Source of the DNA: Limnohabitans sp. DM1
GTDB taxonomy: Bacteria > Pseudomonadota > Gammaproteobacteria > Burkholderiales > Burkholderiaceae_C
DNA length: 64,000 nt
Assembly (NCBI RefSeq): GCF_001269385.1
Contig: NZ_CXOO01000055.1
Location: 1,304 to 65,303 of the forward strand
Direction: 5' to 3'
The number at the start of each line of letters is the position of its first letter. The first letter of the stretch is position 1. Below, in pieces: positions 8,676 to 17,758 of the stretch. The notes beneath the pieces are model-generated. The model did not search any database. It saw only the letters and a program-made list of their open reading frames with translations, and was not told where the DNA came from. The translations under genes and the position numbers were made by a program.

Positions 8676-10841
8676 TCAGGCTCCGCGTTTGAAGTCGTGG
8701 TACTTCTTGACCCACGCCAGCAAGCGATATGGCGCGTGCGCACGCTTCCATTCGCCTGCCGCGTATTTGTTGGCCTCGGCCATCGTGGGGTAGGTGTGGA
8801 TGGTGCCCAAAATCTTGTTCAGGCCCAGGCCGTGTTTCATAGCCAGCACGTACTCGGCCAGCAGGTCGGCGGCGTGTGCGCCGACGATGGTCACGCCCAA
8901 AATTTTGTCTTTGCCCGGCACGGTGAGCACCTTCACAAAACCCTGCGCTTCGCTGTCTGCGATGGCGCGGTCCAGATCGTCGATGCCGTATTTCGTGACT
9001 TCGTAGGGGATGTTGTTCTCTTTCGCTTCCTGCTCGTTCAAGCCCACACGCGCCACCTCGGGGTCGATGAAAGTCGCCCACGGGATCACCGAGTAGTCGG
9101 CCTTGAACAGCTTCCACTCGCCAAACAGCGCGTTGACGGCGGCGTACCACGCTTGGTGCGCAGCGGTGTGGGTGAACTGAAACGGCCCGGCTACATCGCC
9201 GGCGGCGTAGATATTGGGGTAAAGGGTTTGCAGGTACTCGTTGGTCTGCACCGTGCGGTGCGTGGGGATACCCAAGTCCTCCAATCCATAACCCTGCAAA
9301 CGCGCCACGCGGCCCACAGCGCACAGCAACTGGTCGAACGCGATGCGTTTTTCTGCACCGGCGTGTTCCACCACCAGGATCTTTTCGCCATTGACCCGCT
9401 CGCAGCGCAGCGCTTTGTGGTCAGTGAGCACCTGTACGCCGTCGCCTTCGAGTGAGGCTTTGGCGAGTTCGCTCACCTCCACGTCTTCGCGGATCATGAT
9501 GCGTGCGCCCATTTCCACTTGGGTGACGTGTGAACCCAGTCGCGCAAAGCTTTGCGCCAACTCGCAACCAATCGGGCCGCCGCCCAGCACCACCAGGCGT
9601 TTGGGCACTTCATCGAACTTCGCGAATTCGTCCCACAGGGTGTCGCTGGTCACGTAGCCGACGTCGTCCAAGCCGGGCAGGGGCGGCACGAAGGGGCTGG
9701 CCCCGGCGGCGATGACGATGCTGCGGGCGGTGAGTCGCTGTGTAGTGCCGTCGTTCAAAGCCACCTCCACCGTCCAGGGGTTCACCAGCTTGCCGTAACC
9801 CTGCAACACCTCCACACCCAAACCGGTGTAACGCTCGATGCTGTCGTGTGGCTCGATAGCCTTGATCACGTCATGCACGCGCTGCATCACCGCTTTGAAG
9901 CTGAAGCTCGGGGCCGAGTCGCTCAGGCCGTACTTGGAAGCGTGGCGCATCTGATGTGCGAGCTTGGCGCTTTTGATCAGTGCCTTGCTCGGCACACAGC
10001 CGTAGTTCAAGCAATCGCCGCCCATTTTGTGCGCCTCGATCAGCGTGACCTTGGCCTTGACGGCTGCCGCGATGTAGGCGCTGACCAAACCACCCGCGCC
10101 ACCGCCAATCACGATCAGGTTGCGATCGAAGGTCTTGGGGCGCTGGTCGGCCCAGCGGGCGTAAACCTTGCGCTTTTGCACCGCGGCCACGATGCGGCGC
10201 GCGATCAGCGGGAAGATGCCCAGCAGCACAAAGCTGCCCAAAAGCGCGGGGCTCAAAATGCCTTGCAGTGATTCGAGTTGCGCCAGCTGCGTGCCCGCAT
10301 TCACATACACCGCGGTGCCCGCCAGCATGCCTAGCTGGCTCACCCAGTAATACGTCCAGGTCTTCATGCGCGTCAGGCCCATGAGCAGGTTGATCAGGAA
10401 AAACGGCACCACCGGAATCAAGCGCAAGGTAAAGAGGTAAAACGCGCCCTCTTTGTCCACACCGGCATTGATGTCGGCCAAACGCTGCCCAAAACGCGCT
10501 TCAACCCACTCGCGCAGCACAAAGCGCGATGCCAGAAAAGCCAAAGTGGCGCCGAGGGTGGAGGCAAACGACACCAGCAGCAAACCCTGCCACAGGCCAA
10601 ACACGGCACCGCCACCCAAGGTGATGATGACCGCGCCCGGGATCGACAGCGCCGTGGCCAAGACGTACACCCCAAAGTAAACGGCGGCCACCATCACAGG
10701 CTGCTGTGCATAGAGCTGGTCAAAACTGGCATGGCTGGCCTTGAGCTGCTCAAAGCTCAGATAACGCCCCAAGTCCAGCGCCACAAATGCACCGATGGCC
10801 AGCGCCAACAAGAGCAGCAAAACAATTTGACGAAGACGCAT
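8676..10841 (-). CDS. TVP38/TMEM64 (VTT) membrane domain fused to FAD disulfide reductase
   Basis: The 721-residue protein has an N-terminal membrane part (residues ~1-225) with five or six hydrophobic segments and the VTT/DedA-type core SIPGAVIITLGGGAVFG. Residues ~240-721 are a pyridine nucleotide-disulfide oxidoreductase related to mercuric reductase and dihydrolipoamide dehydrogenase. It has GGGAGGLVSAYIAA (FAD), the redox-active pair GGDCLNYGCVPSKAL, GGGPIGCELAQ (NAD(P)H), AAGDVAG and the C-terminal HTYPTMAEANKYAAG. It probably passes electrons from NAD(P)H to a membrane or thiol target; the substrate is unknown. No mer genes flank it, so mercury reduction is not supported by context. 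Confidence 0.85.
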   Translation of the reverse strand: MRLRQIVLLLLLALAIGAFVALDLGRYLSFEQLKASHASFDQLYAQQPVMVAAVYFGVYVLATALSIPGAVIITLGGGAVFGLWQGLLLVSFASTLGATLAFLASRFVLREWVEARFGQRLADINAGVDKEGAFYLFTLRLIPVVPFFLINLLMGLTRMKTWTYYWVSQLGMLAGTAVYVNAGTQLAQLESLQGILSPALLGSFVLLGIFPLIARRIVAAVQKRKVYARWADQRPKTFDRNLIVIGGGAGGLVSAYIAAAVKAKVTLIEAHKMGGDCLNYGCVPSKALIKSAKLAHQMRHASKYGLSDSAPSFSFKAVMQRVHDVIKAIEPHDSIERYTGLGVEVLQGYGKLVNPWTVEVALNDGTTQRLTARSIVIAAGASPFVPPLPGLDDVGYVTSDTLWDEFAKFDEVPKRLVVLGGGPIGCELAQSFARLGSHVTQVEMGARIMIREDVEVSELAKASLEGDGVQVLTDHKALRCERVNGEKILVVEHAGAEKRIAFDQLLCAVGRVARLQGYGLEDLGIPTHRTVQTNEYLQTLYPNIYAAGDVAGPFQFTHTAAHQAWYAAVNALFGEWKLFKADYSVIPWATFIDPEVARVGLNEQEAKENNIPYEVTKYGIDDLDRAIADSEAQGFVKVLTVPGKDKILGVTIVGAHAADLLAEYVLAMKHGLGLNKILGTIHTYPTMAEANKYAAGEWKRAHAPYRLLAWVKKYHDFKRGA

Positions 10842-11011
10842 GAGGGGAAACTCCGGTGATGCTCATGGTCACAGTGAACCAAGAGCCATGAACGATAAAC
10901 GCTGATGCTTTGTTATTCGGCTGAATGCCCTGAGAAGTTACAAGTTCGTCAACCAAATCGGACCCAGAGGCGCAGGAAATTGACGCACAGTGTTGCAGGC
11001 CTCGCACCGCA

Positions 11012-12139
11012 TCAGGATGCCAACTCGTATGCCGTATTGCGTCCGCCACCCTCCAAGCGGCGCAATACGCCTCGCGCCAACAAGTCATTGATATCGCGCA
11101 GCGCCGTGTCTGCCGAACATTTGCCCAGGGTGGCCCACTTGGCGTTGTTCAGCTTGCCATCCATGCCGTCGATCAAGCGGTTGAGCACCAGCGTCTGCCG
11201 TGCATTCATCGGCGTGTCTGCCCAGCGTTGCCAAAACTTCGCCTTGTCCAGCACGCCCACCAACAAACCATCAGCACCCTGCACCGCACGCAGCAAGCAG
11301 GCCAAAAACCACTGCAGCCATGGCGTCACGTCCATCGTGCCACGTTGGGTGGCTTCGAGTTGTTCGTAATACTGTTTGCGCTCGCGCTGAATTTGCGCAC
11401 TCAGGCTGTAGAACCGTTGTGCAGAGCCTTCTGCTCGGGCCAAGGCCATGTCGCCCACGGCACGGCTGACGCGGCCATTGCCATCGTCAAACGGGTGCAA
11501 TGTCACCAGCCACAAATGCGCCAAACCAGCGTGCACCAGCGCATCACCCAAAGGCCCGGCATTGAACCATTCCAAAAACGCGGCTGTTTGTGCGGGCAAG
11601 GTATGGGCGGGCGGTGCCTCAAAATGCACTTTTTCGCGCCCCACCGGTCCCGAGACCACTTGCATCGGCCCTGCTGAGTCGTTGCGCCACGCGCCCACCT
11701 GAATGCGCAGACGGCCGCTGAAGCCGGTGGGAAACAGCGCCGCGTGCCAGCCAAACAAGCGCTCGGCCGAGAGCGGTTGGGCATATTGCTGGGTGGCATC
11801 CAGCACCATGTCCACCACGCCATCCACATGGCGGTCAGCGGGCGCGAGCGCGCCAATGTCTACACCCAAGCGCCGGGCGATGGACGAGCGCACAGCCTCC
11901 AAGTTGAGTGTTTCGCCCTCAATGGCGCTGGTGGTGATGACCTCTTGCGTCAAAACCTGCAAAGTCGCCAGATCGCGCTGCGCCAACCCCAAGTGCGCCA
12001 TCCGGCCCACCAACTCACCTTGCGCACGGTGCAACTGTGCCAACGGCCCGGCCAGTGCAGTCGCGTCATAACGCCACTGAGGCCAGTCGGGGCGCTGCCA
12101 GATGTAAGTGCGTTTGCGGGGGGTCTTGTCGGCGAACAT
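11012..12139 (-). CDS. Fic family protein with winged-helix C-terminus
   Basis: This 375-residue Fic protein probably transfers AMP from ATP to target proteins. The catalytic loop is HPFDDGNGR (215-223) with the active His first. An N-terminal inhibitory helix motif T-S-A-I-E-G (70-75) marks it as class II and self-inhibited. The N-terminus (YIWQRPDWPQWRYD) fits the DUF4172 subgroup. The last ~60 residues form a winged helix (SADTALRDINDLLARGVLRRLEGGGRNTAYEL) that could bind DNA. Two tandem palindromes lie exactly at and upstream of the start codon, so autoregulation is plausible. No FicA-like antitoxin partner is adjacent. Confidence 0.9.
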   Translation of the reverse strand: MFADKTPRKRTYIWQRPDWPQWRYDATALAGPLAQLHRAQGELVGRMAHLGLAQRDLATLQVLTQEVITTSAIEGETLNLEAVRSSIARRLGVDIGALAPADRHVDGVVDMVLDATQQYAQPLSAERLFGWHAALFPTGFSGRLRIQVGAWRNDSAGPMQVVSGPVGREKVHFEAPPAHTLPAQTAAFLEWFNAGPLGDALVHAGLAHLWLVTLHPFDDGNGRVSRAVGDMALARAEGSAQRFYSLSAQIQRERKQYYEQLEATQRGTMDVTPWLQWFLACLLRAVQGADGLLVGVLDKAKFWQRWADTPMNARQTLVLNRLIDGMDGKLNNAKWATLGKCSADTALRDINDLLARGVLRRLEGGGRNTAYELAS

Positions 12140-12201
12140 GCGGTGATTATGCGCTTTATTCGCCGCAGATAGTGCGGTGAATATGCGGCGTATTCACCGC
12201 A
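12139..12201. promoter_or_regulatory. Two tandem palindromic operators at the fic start
   Basis: At 12173-12201 there is a perfect inverted repeat with arms TGCGGTGAATA and TATTCACCGCA around a 7-bp spacer. A second copy at 12139-12167 has the same geometry and spacer length, with arms TGCGGTGATTA and TATTCGCCGCA. The two centres are 34 bp apart, about three helical turns, and the proximal copy touches the fic ATG. This is the layout of a repressor site, possibly for Fic's own C-terminal winged helix. Confidence 0.65.
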
Positions 12202-12277
12202 ATCTCCCATAGCCTCAACCAACTCGCAACCAAGTGGGGGGTGCACACAGAGCGGCAAAGTATTCAAGCGCGCATCC

Positions 12278-12424
12278 ATGACCAGCAAGCCTGAGGAACA
12301 AATTATCTCAAACACGCTATATTTATCCCATGAAGTGGGACAGCGAATATCTACAAAAACACCGCCCAAAGAATTGGCACTTGCGCGCAAGCGTATGAAG
12401 GAGTGGAAAGATGTTGACGCATAA
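12278..12424 (+). pseudogene. Remnant of a HigB/gp49-like toxin C-terminus
   Basis: A 48-codon frame overlaps the start of the HTH antitoxin gene by 14 bp, the usual toxin-antitoxin arrangement. Its C-terminal half, TKTPPKELALARKRMKEW, matches the typical tail of HigB/gp49-like RelE-fold toxins (...KTQKTP..E..LA..R.KE). The N-terminal ~60 residues of such toxins are missing, and the residues before the tail fit poorly, so the gene looks 5'-truncated and decayed. The family call rests on this tail only. Confidence 0.5.
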
Positions 12425-12758
12425 ACAACTGCGCACCCAGGCACTGGCCGATGCGTCTGTCAAAGCAGAATTTGACAAGCTGAGCGACGAGTTTTCTCTT
12501 CTGGATGAGTTCTTGAAGGCCCGCACATCGCAAGGCCTGACCCAAGCGCAAGTGGCCGAAAAAATCGGAACCACCCAATCTGCCGTGGCTCGCATGGAGT
12601 CCGGCAGTGGCAAGCACTCGCCATCGCTGGCAACGTTGACCAAGTATGCAGATGCCTTGGGTTGCAAGCTGGAGATCAGGCTGGTTCGCAGGCCTCGGAC
12701 AACTGGTAATTTAACGAGCCGCGCCAAGCAGGGCACACCCAAGCCTGTTGTCGCATAA
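12411..12758 (+). CDS. HigA-like XRE antitoxin, now apparently orphan
   Basis: The product is 115 residues. A helix-turn-helix spans about residues 40-92, with LTQAQVAEKIGTTQSAVARMESG as the recognition part and PSLATLTKYADALGCKLEIRLV typical of the HigA/antitoxin XRE group. A GGAGTGGAA stretch precedes the ATG. Such proteins normally bind a HigB toxin and repress their own promoter. Here the only toxin sequence upstream is a truncated tail, so the antitoxin may protect against toxins elsewhere or be on the way to loss. Confidence 0.8.
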   Translation: MLTHKQLRTQALADASVKAEFDKLSDEFSLLDEFLKARTSQGLTQAQVAEKIGTTQSAVARMESGSGKHSPSLATLTKYADALGCKLEIRLVRRPRTTGNLTSRAKQGTPKPVVA

Positions 12759-12826
12759 GCTCTGAGTGCCTTAACACTGCTTGCTCACACCCAAGCCGCA
12801 TCCCCATTCAATTGAAACCCGCTTGC

Positions 12827-15800
12827 CTATGCCCGCAAGCTCTGCTGCCGAATGTGCTGGTAAACCAATTGCGCCACGTCGGCTTTGTCTTGTGGAGAGT
12901 AAGGCGGCTCGGGCAGTGACAGGTAGACCTGATCCATGATGAAGATTTCCACCTCAGCTTGGGTCTGTTCCTTTTCGGTCCAGCGGTCGAGCGGTGCAAT
13001 GACCGCCAGCACGCCCGCCAGCAAATCGCGGCTGGCTTGTTTGATGCGTTCGCGTTCGGTCTTGTTCAAGTCGCCGCGTTGCACCAAATCAAACAGCGCC
13101 AGCTGGTCTTCACTCAAGCCCTCTTGCACGGCGCGTTGCTGCTCCACATCCAGCGCGGCCATCACATCCAACAGCTTGGCAAAGGTGTCTTCAATGGTGG
13201 CGCGGTCTTTGTCCTGGTTGTAGGCGGCGATGATCTCTTGGTACTTTTTCTCGTAGTTCATGCGCAGCGGGTTTTGCGCCAGCATCTGCGCCAGCTTTTC
13301 TTCCACGATCTGGCGAATGTCTTCAATGGCCGTGGCCTTGCGCTGGACCTTGCTGGCAAATTCGTCGCGCAGCTTTTCCATGTTGATTTGCGACAAATCC
13401 ACCGTGAGGCCATTGGCCTGATCCACCCCGGATGCATGGGTGGCAATCGCTTCGTTGACGATGCGGCTCAGCTCTTTGAGCAACTCGCTCACGTCGGCGG
13501 TGTCGCGCCGCTCGCTCAGCTTTTTGTAAATCGCTTCGATGTTGTCGTGCCGCTCGGCATAGACCAGCGCTGAAGGCTCCACCAACAAAGCCTTGAAGCG
13601 ACTGAACACCACGCGCGACAAAATTTCATACCGGCGCTTGGTCTCATCGCTGGTGTAGACCACGTTCACCGCATCGGCCAACAAAGCAATGCGCGCAAAC
13701 CCCTTGGTGCCCAGCAAGCGGCTGGCATCAAAGCCCAGGCCCATCAAATGCGCCTCGGTCACGGCAATGGCATCGGCCAGGGCCGCCACGCGCTCTTCGA
13801 TGGGGGCCACAATCTCGGCCTCGCCGCCATCGTCGCCCAGCGCGTATTGCGCCAAGGCTTCGCGCAGGCTTTTGAGCATGCCGTTGTAATCGACGATCAG
13901 GCCAAAGTCTTTGCCCGGATACACCCGGTTTGCGCGGGCAATGGCCTGCATCAGGGTGTGTGCCCGCATGGGCTTGTCGATGTAGAGCGTGGACAAACAT
14001 TCCACGTCAAAACCCGTGAGCCACATGGCACATACCACCGCCACGCGGAACGGGTGCTTGGGGTTTTTGAAGGCGGTTTCCACATCCACGCGCTGGCCGT
14101 CTGCGGTCTCGAACCCCAGCTTCATCACCTCACGGTGGGGAATGATGTCGAAACCCCACTCCTTGAAATCGGCTACCTCGTTTTGCGCCTCGCTGATGAT
14201 CAGCTCAATCAGCGTCTCGTCCATCCAAGTGGCTTTGGCCAGCAGGCGGTCGCGCTGGGCGTGCAGCACTTGCCGCGCTTCGTCATCGGTCGTGGCGTTG
14301 ATGGCTTGCAGCTTGTTTTGCGCTTCGGCTCGAACGGCGGCGGCTTTGGTTTTCCAGAGCGGCCCGATCAGCTGCAACATGCGGGCGCAGGTGATTTTGT
14401 CGATGCACACCAGCATGGCCTTGCCCGCTTCCCAGCGGGTGCTGCAATGGTCGACAAAGTCAGCGGCGATGCGTTCCAGCCGCTCGTCGGCGGTCACCAC
14501 TTCGTAGTCCTTGCCCAGCAGCTTTTCCAGCAAGGCCGTTTGGTCGGTGTCCAGATCGGCGGCATCCACCGCTTCGGCAATTTTGTCGTTCAAATCCAGC
14601 TTGGCCAGGCCCAGCTTTTCGCCCCGGTTCTCGTACACCAGCTTGACCGTAGCGCCGTCTTCTTCGCTGCGCTTGAAGTCGTAGCGTGACACGTAGTCGC
14701 CAAAAATGCGCTTGGTCAGTTGGTCGTTCTTGAACAGGGGGGTGCCAGTAAAGCCGATGAACGCCGCATTGGGCAGCGCCATGCGCATGTTGCGCGCCAG
14801 CTTGCCCGACTGCGTGCGGTGCGCCTCGTCCGACACGACGATGATGTCGTCGCGCTCGCTGTAGGGCGCGTCGGGCTTCACCTCTTGGTTGAACTTGTGG
14901 ATCAGGCTGAACACAAAGCGGTGGTTCTCGGCCAGCAAGCGCTGCAGCTCGCGGCCCGAGCTGGCACGCGGCGTTTGCTCGTCGGCCACGCCGCAACCAA
15001 TGAAGGTTTTGTAAATCTGGCTGTCCAGATCGTCGCGGTCGGTCATGAACACAAAGGTGAAATTGCCAGGCACCGTGCGGCGCACCTTCTCGGCAAAAAA
15101 CGCCATCGAATACGACTTGCCGCTGCCCTGCGTGTGCCACACCACGCCCAAGCGGCCCAGGTCGGGGTGCGCCCGTTCGATGATTTGCAAATACTGCGGC
15201 ACCGGCTCTGCGGCCAGGGGGTAAAGCACTTGCGGCTCATTGGCCGCTGTGCTCAAACCGGCAGAGGGAAGCTCAAAAGTGCGCTGCGTCAGTCGTGTGG
15301 GGAATTCGCGCTTCAAAGCCTCTTGCCGCAGCACCGAGGCCACGGCCTGGTTCACCCCCAGCAGCTGGTGGTTGCGCGCCACCACCTTGCGCGTGTGGCC
15401 CGCCTTGCTGGCGTCAAACAAAATGAAGTTTTCCAGGATGTCGAGCAAGCGGTCTTTGGCCAGCATGCCATTGAGCAAGACCTCGGCCGCCACATTGCCC
15501 ACATCGTTTTCGCTCAGGCGCTTCCACTCGCCAAAGTGTTCCCAAGTGCTGGTGATGGAGCCAAACCGGGCGTTGTGCCCGTTGCTCACCACCAAAAACG
15601 CGTTGTGGTGAAAGGCGTGCGCCACCACGTTCTCGTCCATGTAATCGCGCAAATTGCCGTCAAACCCGGCGCGGATGTTTTTGTAAACCGCCTTCAGCTC
15701 GATGAACACCAACGGCAAGCCGTTGACGAAACACACCAAGTCAGCGCGGCGGTTGTAGTTGGGCGTGCGCAAACCCGTGAGCTTGAGTTCACGCACCACT

Positions 15801-16204
15801 AAAAAGCGGTTGTTGGCCGGGTTGCGAAAGTCGATCACTTTGGCCTGCGTGTGGCTCAGCTGCCCCTGCGCATTCTTGAAGCTCACCGGCACGCCATCCC
15901 GCACCAGCTTGTGAAAAGCCTGGTTGTGCTGCAAGAGCGAACGCGAAAAATCGTGGTGCGTGAGCTGCGACACCGCGTCTTCGATGGCAGACTGCGGCAG
16001 CTGCGGGTTGAGCCGGGTCAGCGCCTCGCGCAAGTCGCGCACCAACACCGCCTCGCGCTCACTGCTGCGCCCCAGCGTGCCGTGGGGGCCAAAGGTTTCC
16101 TGGTTGAAGGCATAGACGCTGTCCCAGCCCAACTCCCGCTGTAGGTGCTCGGCAAAGGTGGCCTGCACCAGGCGGTCTTCACTGTTGATGTCGGTGTAGG
16201 CCAT
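12827..16204 (-). CDS. hsdR: Type I restriction enzyme R subunit (locus 1)
   Basis: The 1,125-residue subunit cleaves and translocates DNA in the type I R-M complex. The N-terminal nuclease shows the PD-(D/E)xK pattern in RRADLVCFVNGLPLVFIELKAV. The SF2 motor follows with Walker A WHTQGSGKSYSMAF, DEAH box VVSDEAHRTQ, motif III FIGFTGTP and a late MQAIARANRVYPGKDFG helicase motif. The C-terminal ~250 residues are helical, as in the HsdM-binding domain. It is last in the minus-strand order hsdM, DUF1016, hsdS, accessory genes, hsdR. It has its own upstream region with an inverted-repeat operator, and its first codons are copied twice further upstream. Confidence 0.95.
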   Translation of the reverse strand: MAYTDINSEDRLVQATFAEHLQRELGWDSVYAFNQETFGPHGTLGRSSEREAVLVRDLREALTRLNPQLPQSAIEDAVSQLTHHDFSRSLLQHNQAFHKLVRDGVPVSFKNAQGQLSHTQAKVIDFRNPANNRFLVVRELKLTGLRTPNYNRRADLVCFVNGLPLVFIELKAVYKNIRAGFDGNLRDYMDENVVAHAFHHNAFLVVSNGHNARFGSITSTWEHFGEWKRLSENDVGNVAAEVLLNGMLAKDRLLDILENFILFDASKAGHTRKVVARNHQLLGVNQAVASVLRQEALKREFPTRLTQRTFELPSAGLSTAANEPQVLYPLAAEPVPQYLQIIERAHPDLGRLGVVWHTQGSGKSYSMAFFAEKVRRTVPGNFTFVFMTDRDDLDSQIYKTFIGCGVADEQTPRASSGRELQRLLAENHRFVFSLIHKFNQEVKPDAPYSERDDIIVVSDEAHRTQSGKLARNMRMALPNAAFIGFTGTPLFKNDQLTKRIFGDYVSRYDFKRSEEDGATVKLVYENRGEKLGLAKLDLNDKIAEAVDAADLDTDQTALLEKLLGKDYEVVTADERLERIAADFVDHCSTRWEAGKAMLVCIDKITCARMLQLIGPLWKTKAAAVRAEAQNKLQAINATTDDEARQVLHAQRDRLLAKATWMDETLIELIISEAQNEVADFKEWGFDIIPHREVMKLGFETADGQRVDVETAFKNPKHPFRVAVVCAMWLTGFDVECLSTLYIDKPMRAHTLMQAIARANRVYPGKDFGLIVDYNGMLKSLREALAQYALGDDGGEAEIVAPIEERVAALADAIAVTEAHLMGLGFDASRLLGTKGFARIALLADAVNVVYTSDETKRRYEILSRVVFSRFKALLVEPSALVYAERHDNIEAIYKKLSERRDTADVSELLKELSRIVNEAIATHASGVDQANGLTVDLSQINMEKLRDEFASKVQRKATAIEDIRQIVEEKLAQMLAQNPLRMNYEKKYQEIIAAYNQDKDRATIEDTFAKLLDVMAALDVEQQRAVQEGLSEDQLALFDLVQRGDLNKTERERIKQASRDLLAGVLAVIAPLDRWTEKEQTQAEVEIFIMDQVYLSLPEPPYSPQDKADVAQLVYQHIRQQSLRA

Positions 16205-16366
16205 GGTGTCTATTGGCCAAAGCCACGGTTTCTAAAGGACAAACTGCAGATTTGTCCTTTAGAAAAATTCATACAAACCAACGACTTACCAATTTCTATC
16301 AACCCGAAAGGTCTTTGCCTCTTCATGATTCACCCTGTTTTGTCTTTTAGAAACCCTGCTCATCTA
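16205..16366 (-). promoter_or_regulatory. hsdR control region with three TTTGTCCTTTAGAAA-type sites
   Basis: A perfect 15-bp inverted repeat, TTTCTAAAGGACAAA at 16229-16243 and its complement at 16251-16265 (7-bp spacer), lies just upstream of hsdR. A third half-site with one change lies at 16339-16353. The whole region is duplicated at 18215-18363 with the sites conserved. It most likely binds a regulator of hsdR transcription; no controller gene was identified. Confidence 0.55.
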
Positions 16367-17620
16367 TCAGATGGTGGCACCCCGTAATTCGAAACACCCT
16401 TGTCCGAACAAGCGACCAATCGATCCTTGCGCCAGCAACTTGGGCAATTGCGCGATGTCTTCCAACAGCGTCAACACGCTGTCACCCGTAGCAGGATCAC
16501 GGTTGGCCACGGTGATGAAGGGCACCATCTGCGTGCCCATGGCGTCCAACAGCGCCGGGTTGTGCGTGGTCACCAACACATCCACCCCCCGCGCTGCGCC
16601 CACGGTTTTCAGCATGTCGAGCAACAACTTGGCCCGAGAGGGGTGCAGGCCGTTGTCCACTTCTTCAATCACCAGCAAGCTGTACCGCGGCCGAGTGAGC
16701 AGCGCCGTCAAGATGGCCAGAAATCGCAGCGTGCCATCCGACATGCCGCGTGCATCCACGGTGGGTGGCGGTCCTGCGTCCAGCCAGTGCTCTTCGCAAT
16801 ACAGCATGGCGTCTGACTGGAATTTGCCGACTGTTTCGGCATACACGCGCCGAATGTCTCGTTCAGGCAGCTGGCTGGCGTATTGCGTCAGCACCGATTC
16901 GATCTCTTGTTGTTTGTCTTTCGGCAATGCGGCCAACACGCCCGCAATATTGGAAGCGTCTGACTCCAACTTTTCAGACAAAGCCGAGAACCCGCGCATG
17001 TGCGAAGGGATCGGGTCCAGGATGAAGATTTCACGCAGACTTGAAATGACAGCCTGCACACCATCTTGAATTTCCTGACGCAGCTTTTGACCCATCAACT
17101 GAAACAGGATGGAGTTTGCACGGCTCAGCTGGCGTGGGGTGCCCTGTTTTTCGTTGTAAAGGCGGGCGATGATGGTGGGGGCATCGTCTGTGCACGCATC
17201 GGTGCGCAGCAGCTGAATGTGACCCGCCTCTGATTTACGACGTCCGTCTTTGCCCGCCCTGAACTTTGTGCGCGTGAGCTTTTCAGAAAACAGATCGCAC
17301 CTGCTGTCGATGATTTTTCCTTCCAGCCTGTATTCGTAATCGGTGAGTTCATCAGAACGGCACACCACACTCAGTGCAAACACAGAACCCGGCTGCCGCG
17401 CCGCCCACTCCACGCCGCCGCGCAAAGGGGCTTGTGTGCCGTCGCCCTTCAAGGCCGAGGTGAGCATGGAACCCGAAGCCACCCGATTGAGCAGCAGCAA
17501 TGCGTCGAGCGCATTGGATTTGCCACTGGCATTGGTGCCCACCAGAACCGACAAAGGATCAATGTGGATGGAGGCGCTTTCGTAGCTCTTCCAGTTTTCC
17601 AGTTTCAACTCGGTGATCAT
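16367..17620 (-). CDS. OLD/RecF-like AAA ATPase in the R-M locus
   Basis: This 417-residue SMC/ABC-type ATPase has Walker A VGTNASGKSNALDAL (~28-42), an ABC signature-like GMSDGTLRFLAILTAL, Walker B LLVIEEVDNGLHPS and the switch segment VTTHNPALLDA. It lacks a visible TOPRIM domain, so it is a stand-alone ATPase of the COG4637/AbiL type, not a complete OLD nuclease. It lies between hsdS and hsdR, where accessory ATPases are common, and may modulate restriction or act as a separate defence. Bases 17405-17570, its N-terminal coding part, are copied at 18033-18198. Confidence 0.8.
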   Translation of the reverse strand: MITELKLENWKSYESASIHIDPLSVLVGTNASGKSNALDALLLLNRVASGSMLTSALKGDGTQAPLRGGVEWAARQPGSVFALSVVCRSDELTDYEYRLEGKIIDSRCDLFSEKLTRTKFRAGKDGRRKSEAGHIQLLRTDACTDDAPTIIARLYNEKQGTPRQLSRANSILFQLMGQKLRQEIQDGVQAVISSLREIFILDPIPSHMRGFSALSEKLESDASNIAGVLAALPKDKQQEIESVLTQYASQLPERDIRRVYAETVGKFQSDAMLYCEEHWLDAGPPPTVDARGMSDGTLRFLAILTALLTRPRYSLLVIEEVDNGLHPSRAKLLLDMLKTVGAARGVDVLVTTHNPALLDAMGTQMVPFITVANRDPATGDSVLTLLEDIAQLPKLLAQGSIGRLFGQGCFELRGATI

Positions 17621-17748
17621 GTGTGCTCCAGCAGGGTTTGCTGACCGAAAGGATAAGCCATGCTACGGCTGAATCGGCTGACCTCAGCTTGCTCGGCAAA
17701 GGTGGCCTGCACCAGGCGGTCTTCACTGTGGATGTCGGTGTAGGCCAT
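17617..17748 (-). pseudogene. Duplicated hsdR 5' end fused to a short tail
   Basis: This 43-codon frame starts with 19 residues nearly identical to the HsdR N-terminus (MAYTDIHSEDRLVQATFAE). It then leaves that sequence and ends in a stop overlapping the ATPase start (ATGA). It arose from the 69-bp duplication at 17690-17758. It may only serve as a translated leader that couples translation into the ATPase gene. A functional product is unlikely. Confidence 0.6.
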
Positions 17749-17758
17749 GGTGTCTATT
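17690..17758. repeat. 69-bp copy of the hsdR start region
   Basis: Bases 17690-17758 match 16146-16214 (the hsdR start and its first 19 codons) with a single mismatch and no gap. This is direct evidence of recent duplication inside the R-M locus. Confidence 0.9.

Noticed and set aside
8676..10841. Mercury resistance (MerA)
   Set aside because: The C-terminal Cys pair needed for Hg(II) transfer is absent (the end reads KKYHDFKRGA) and there are no other mer genes.
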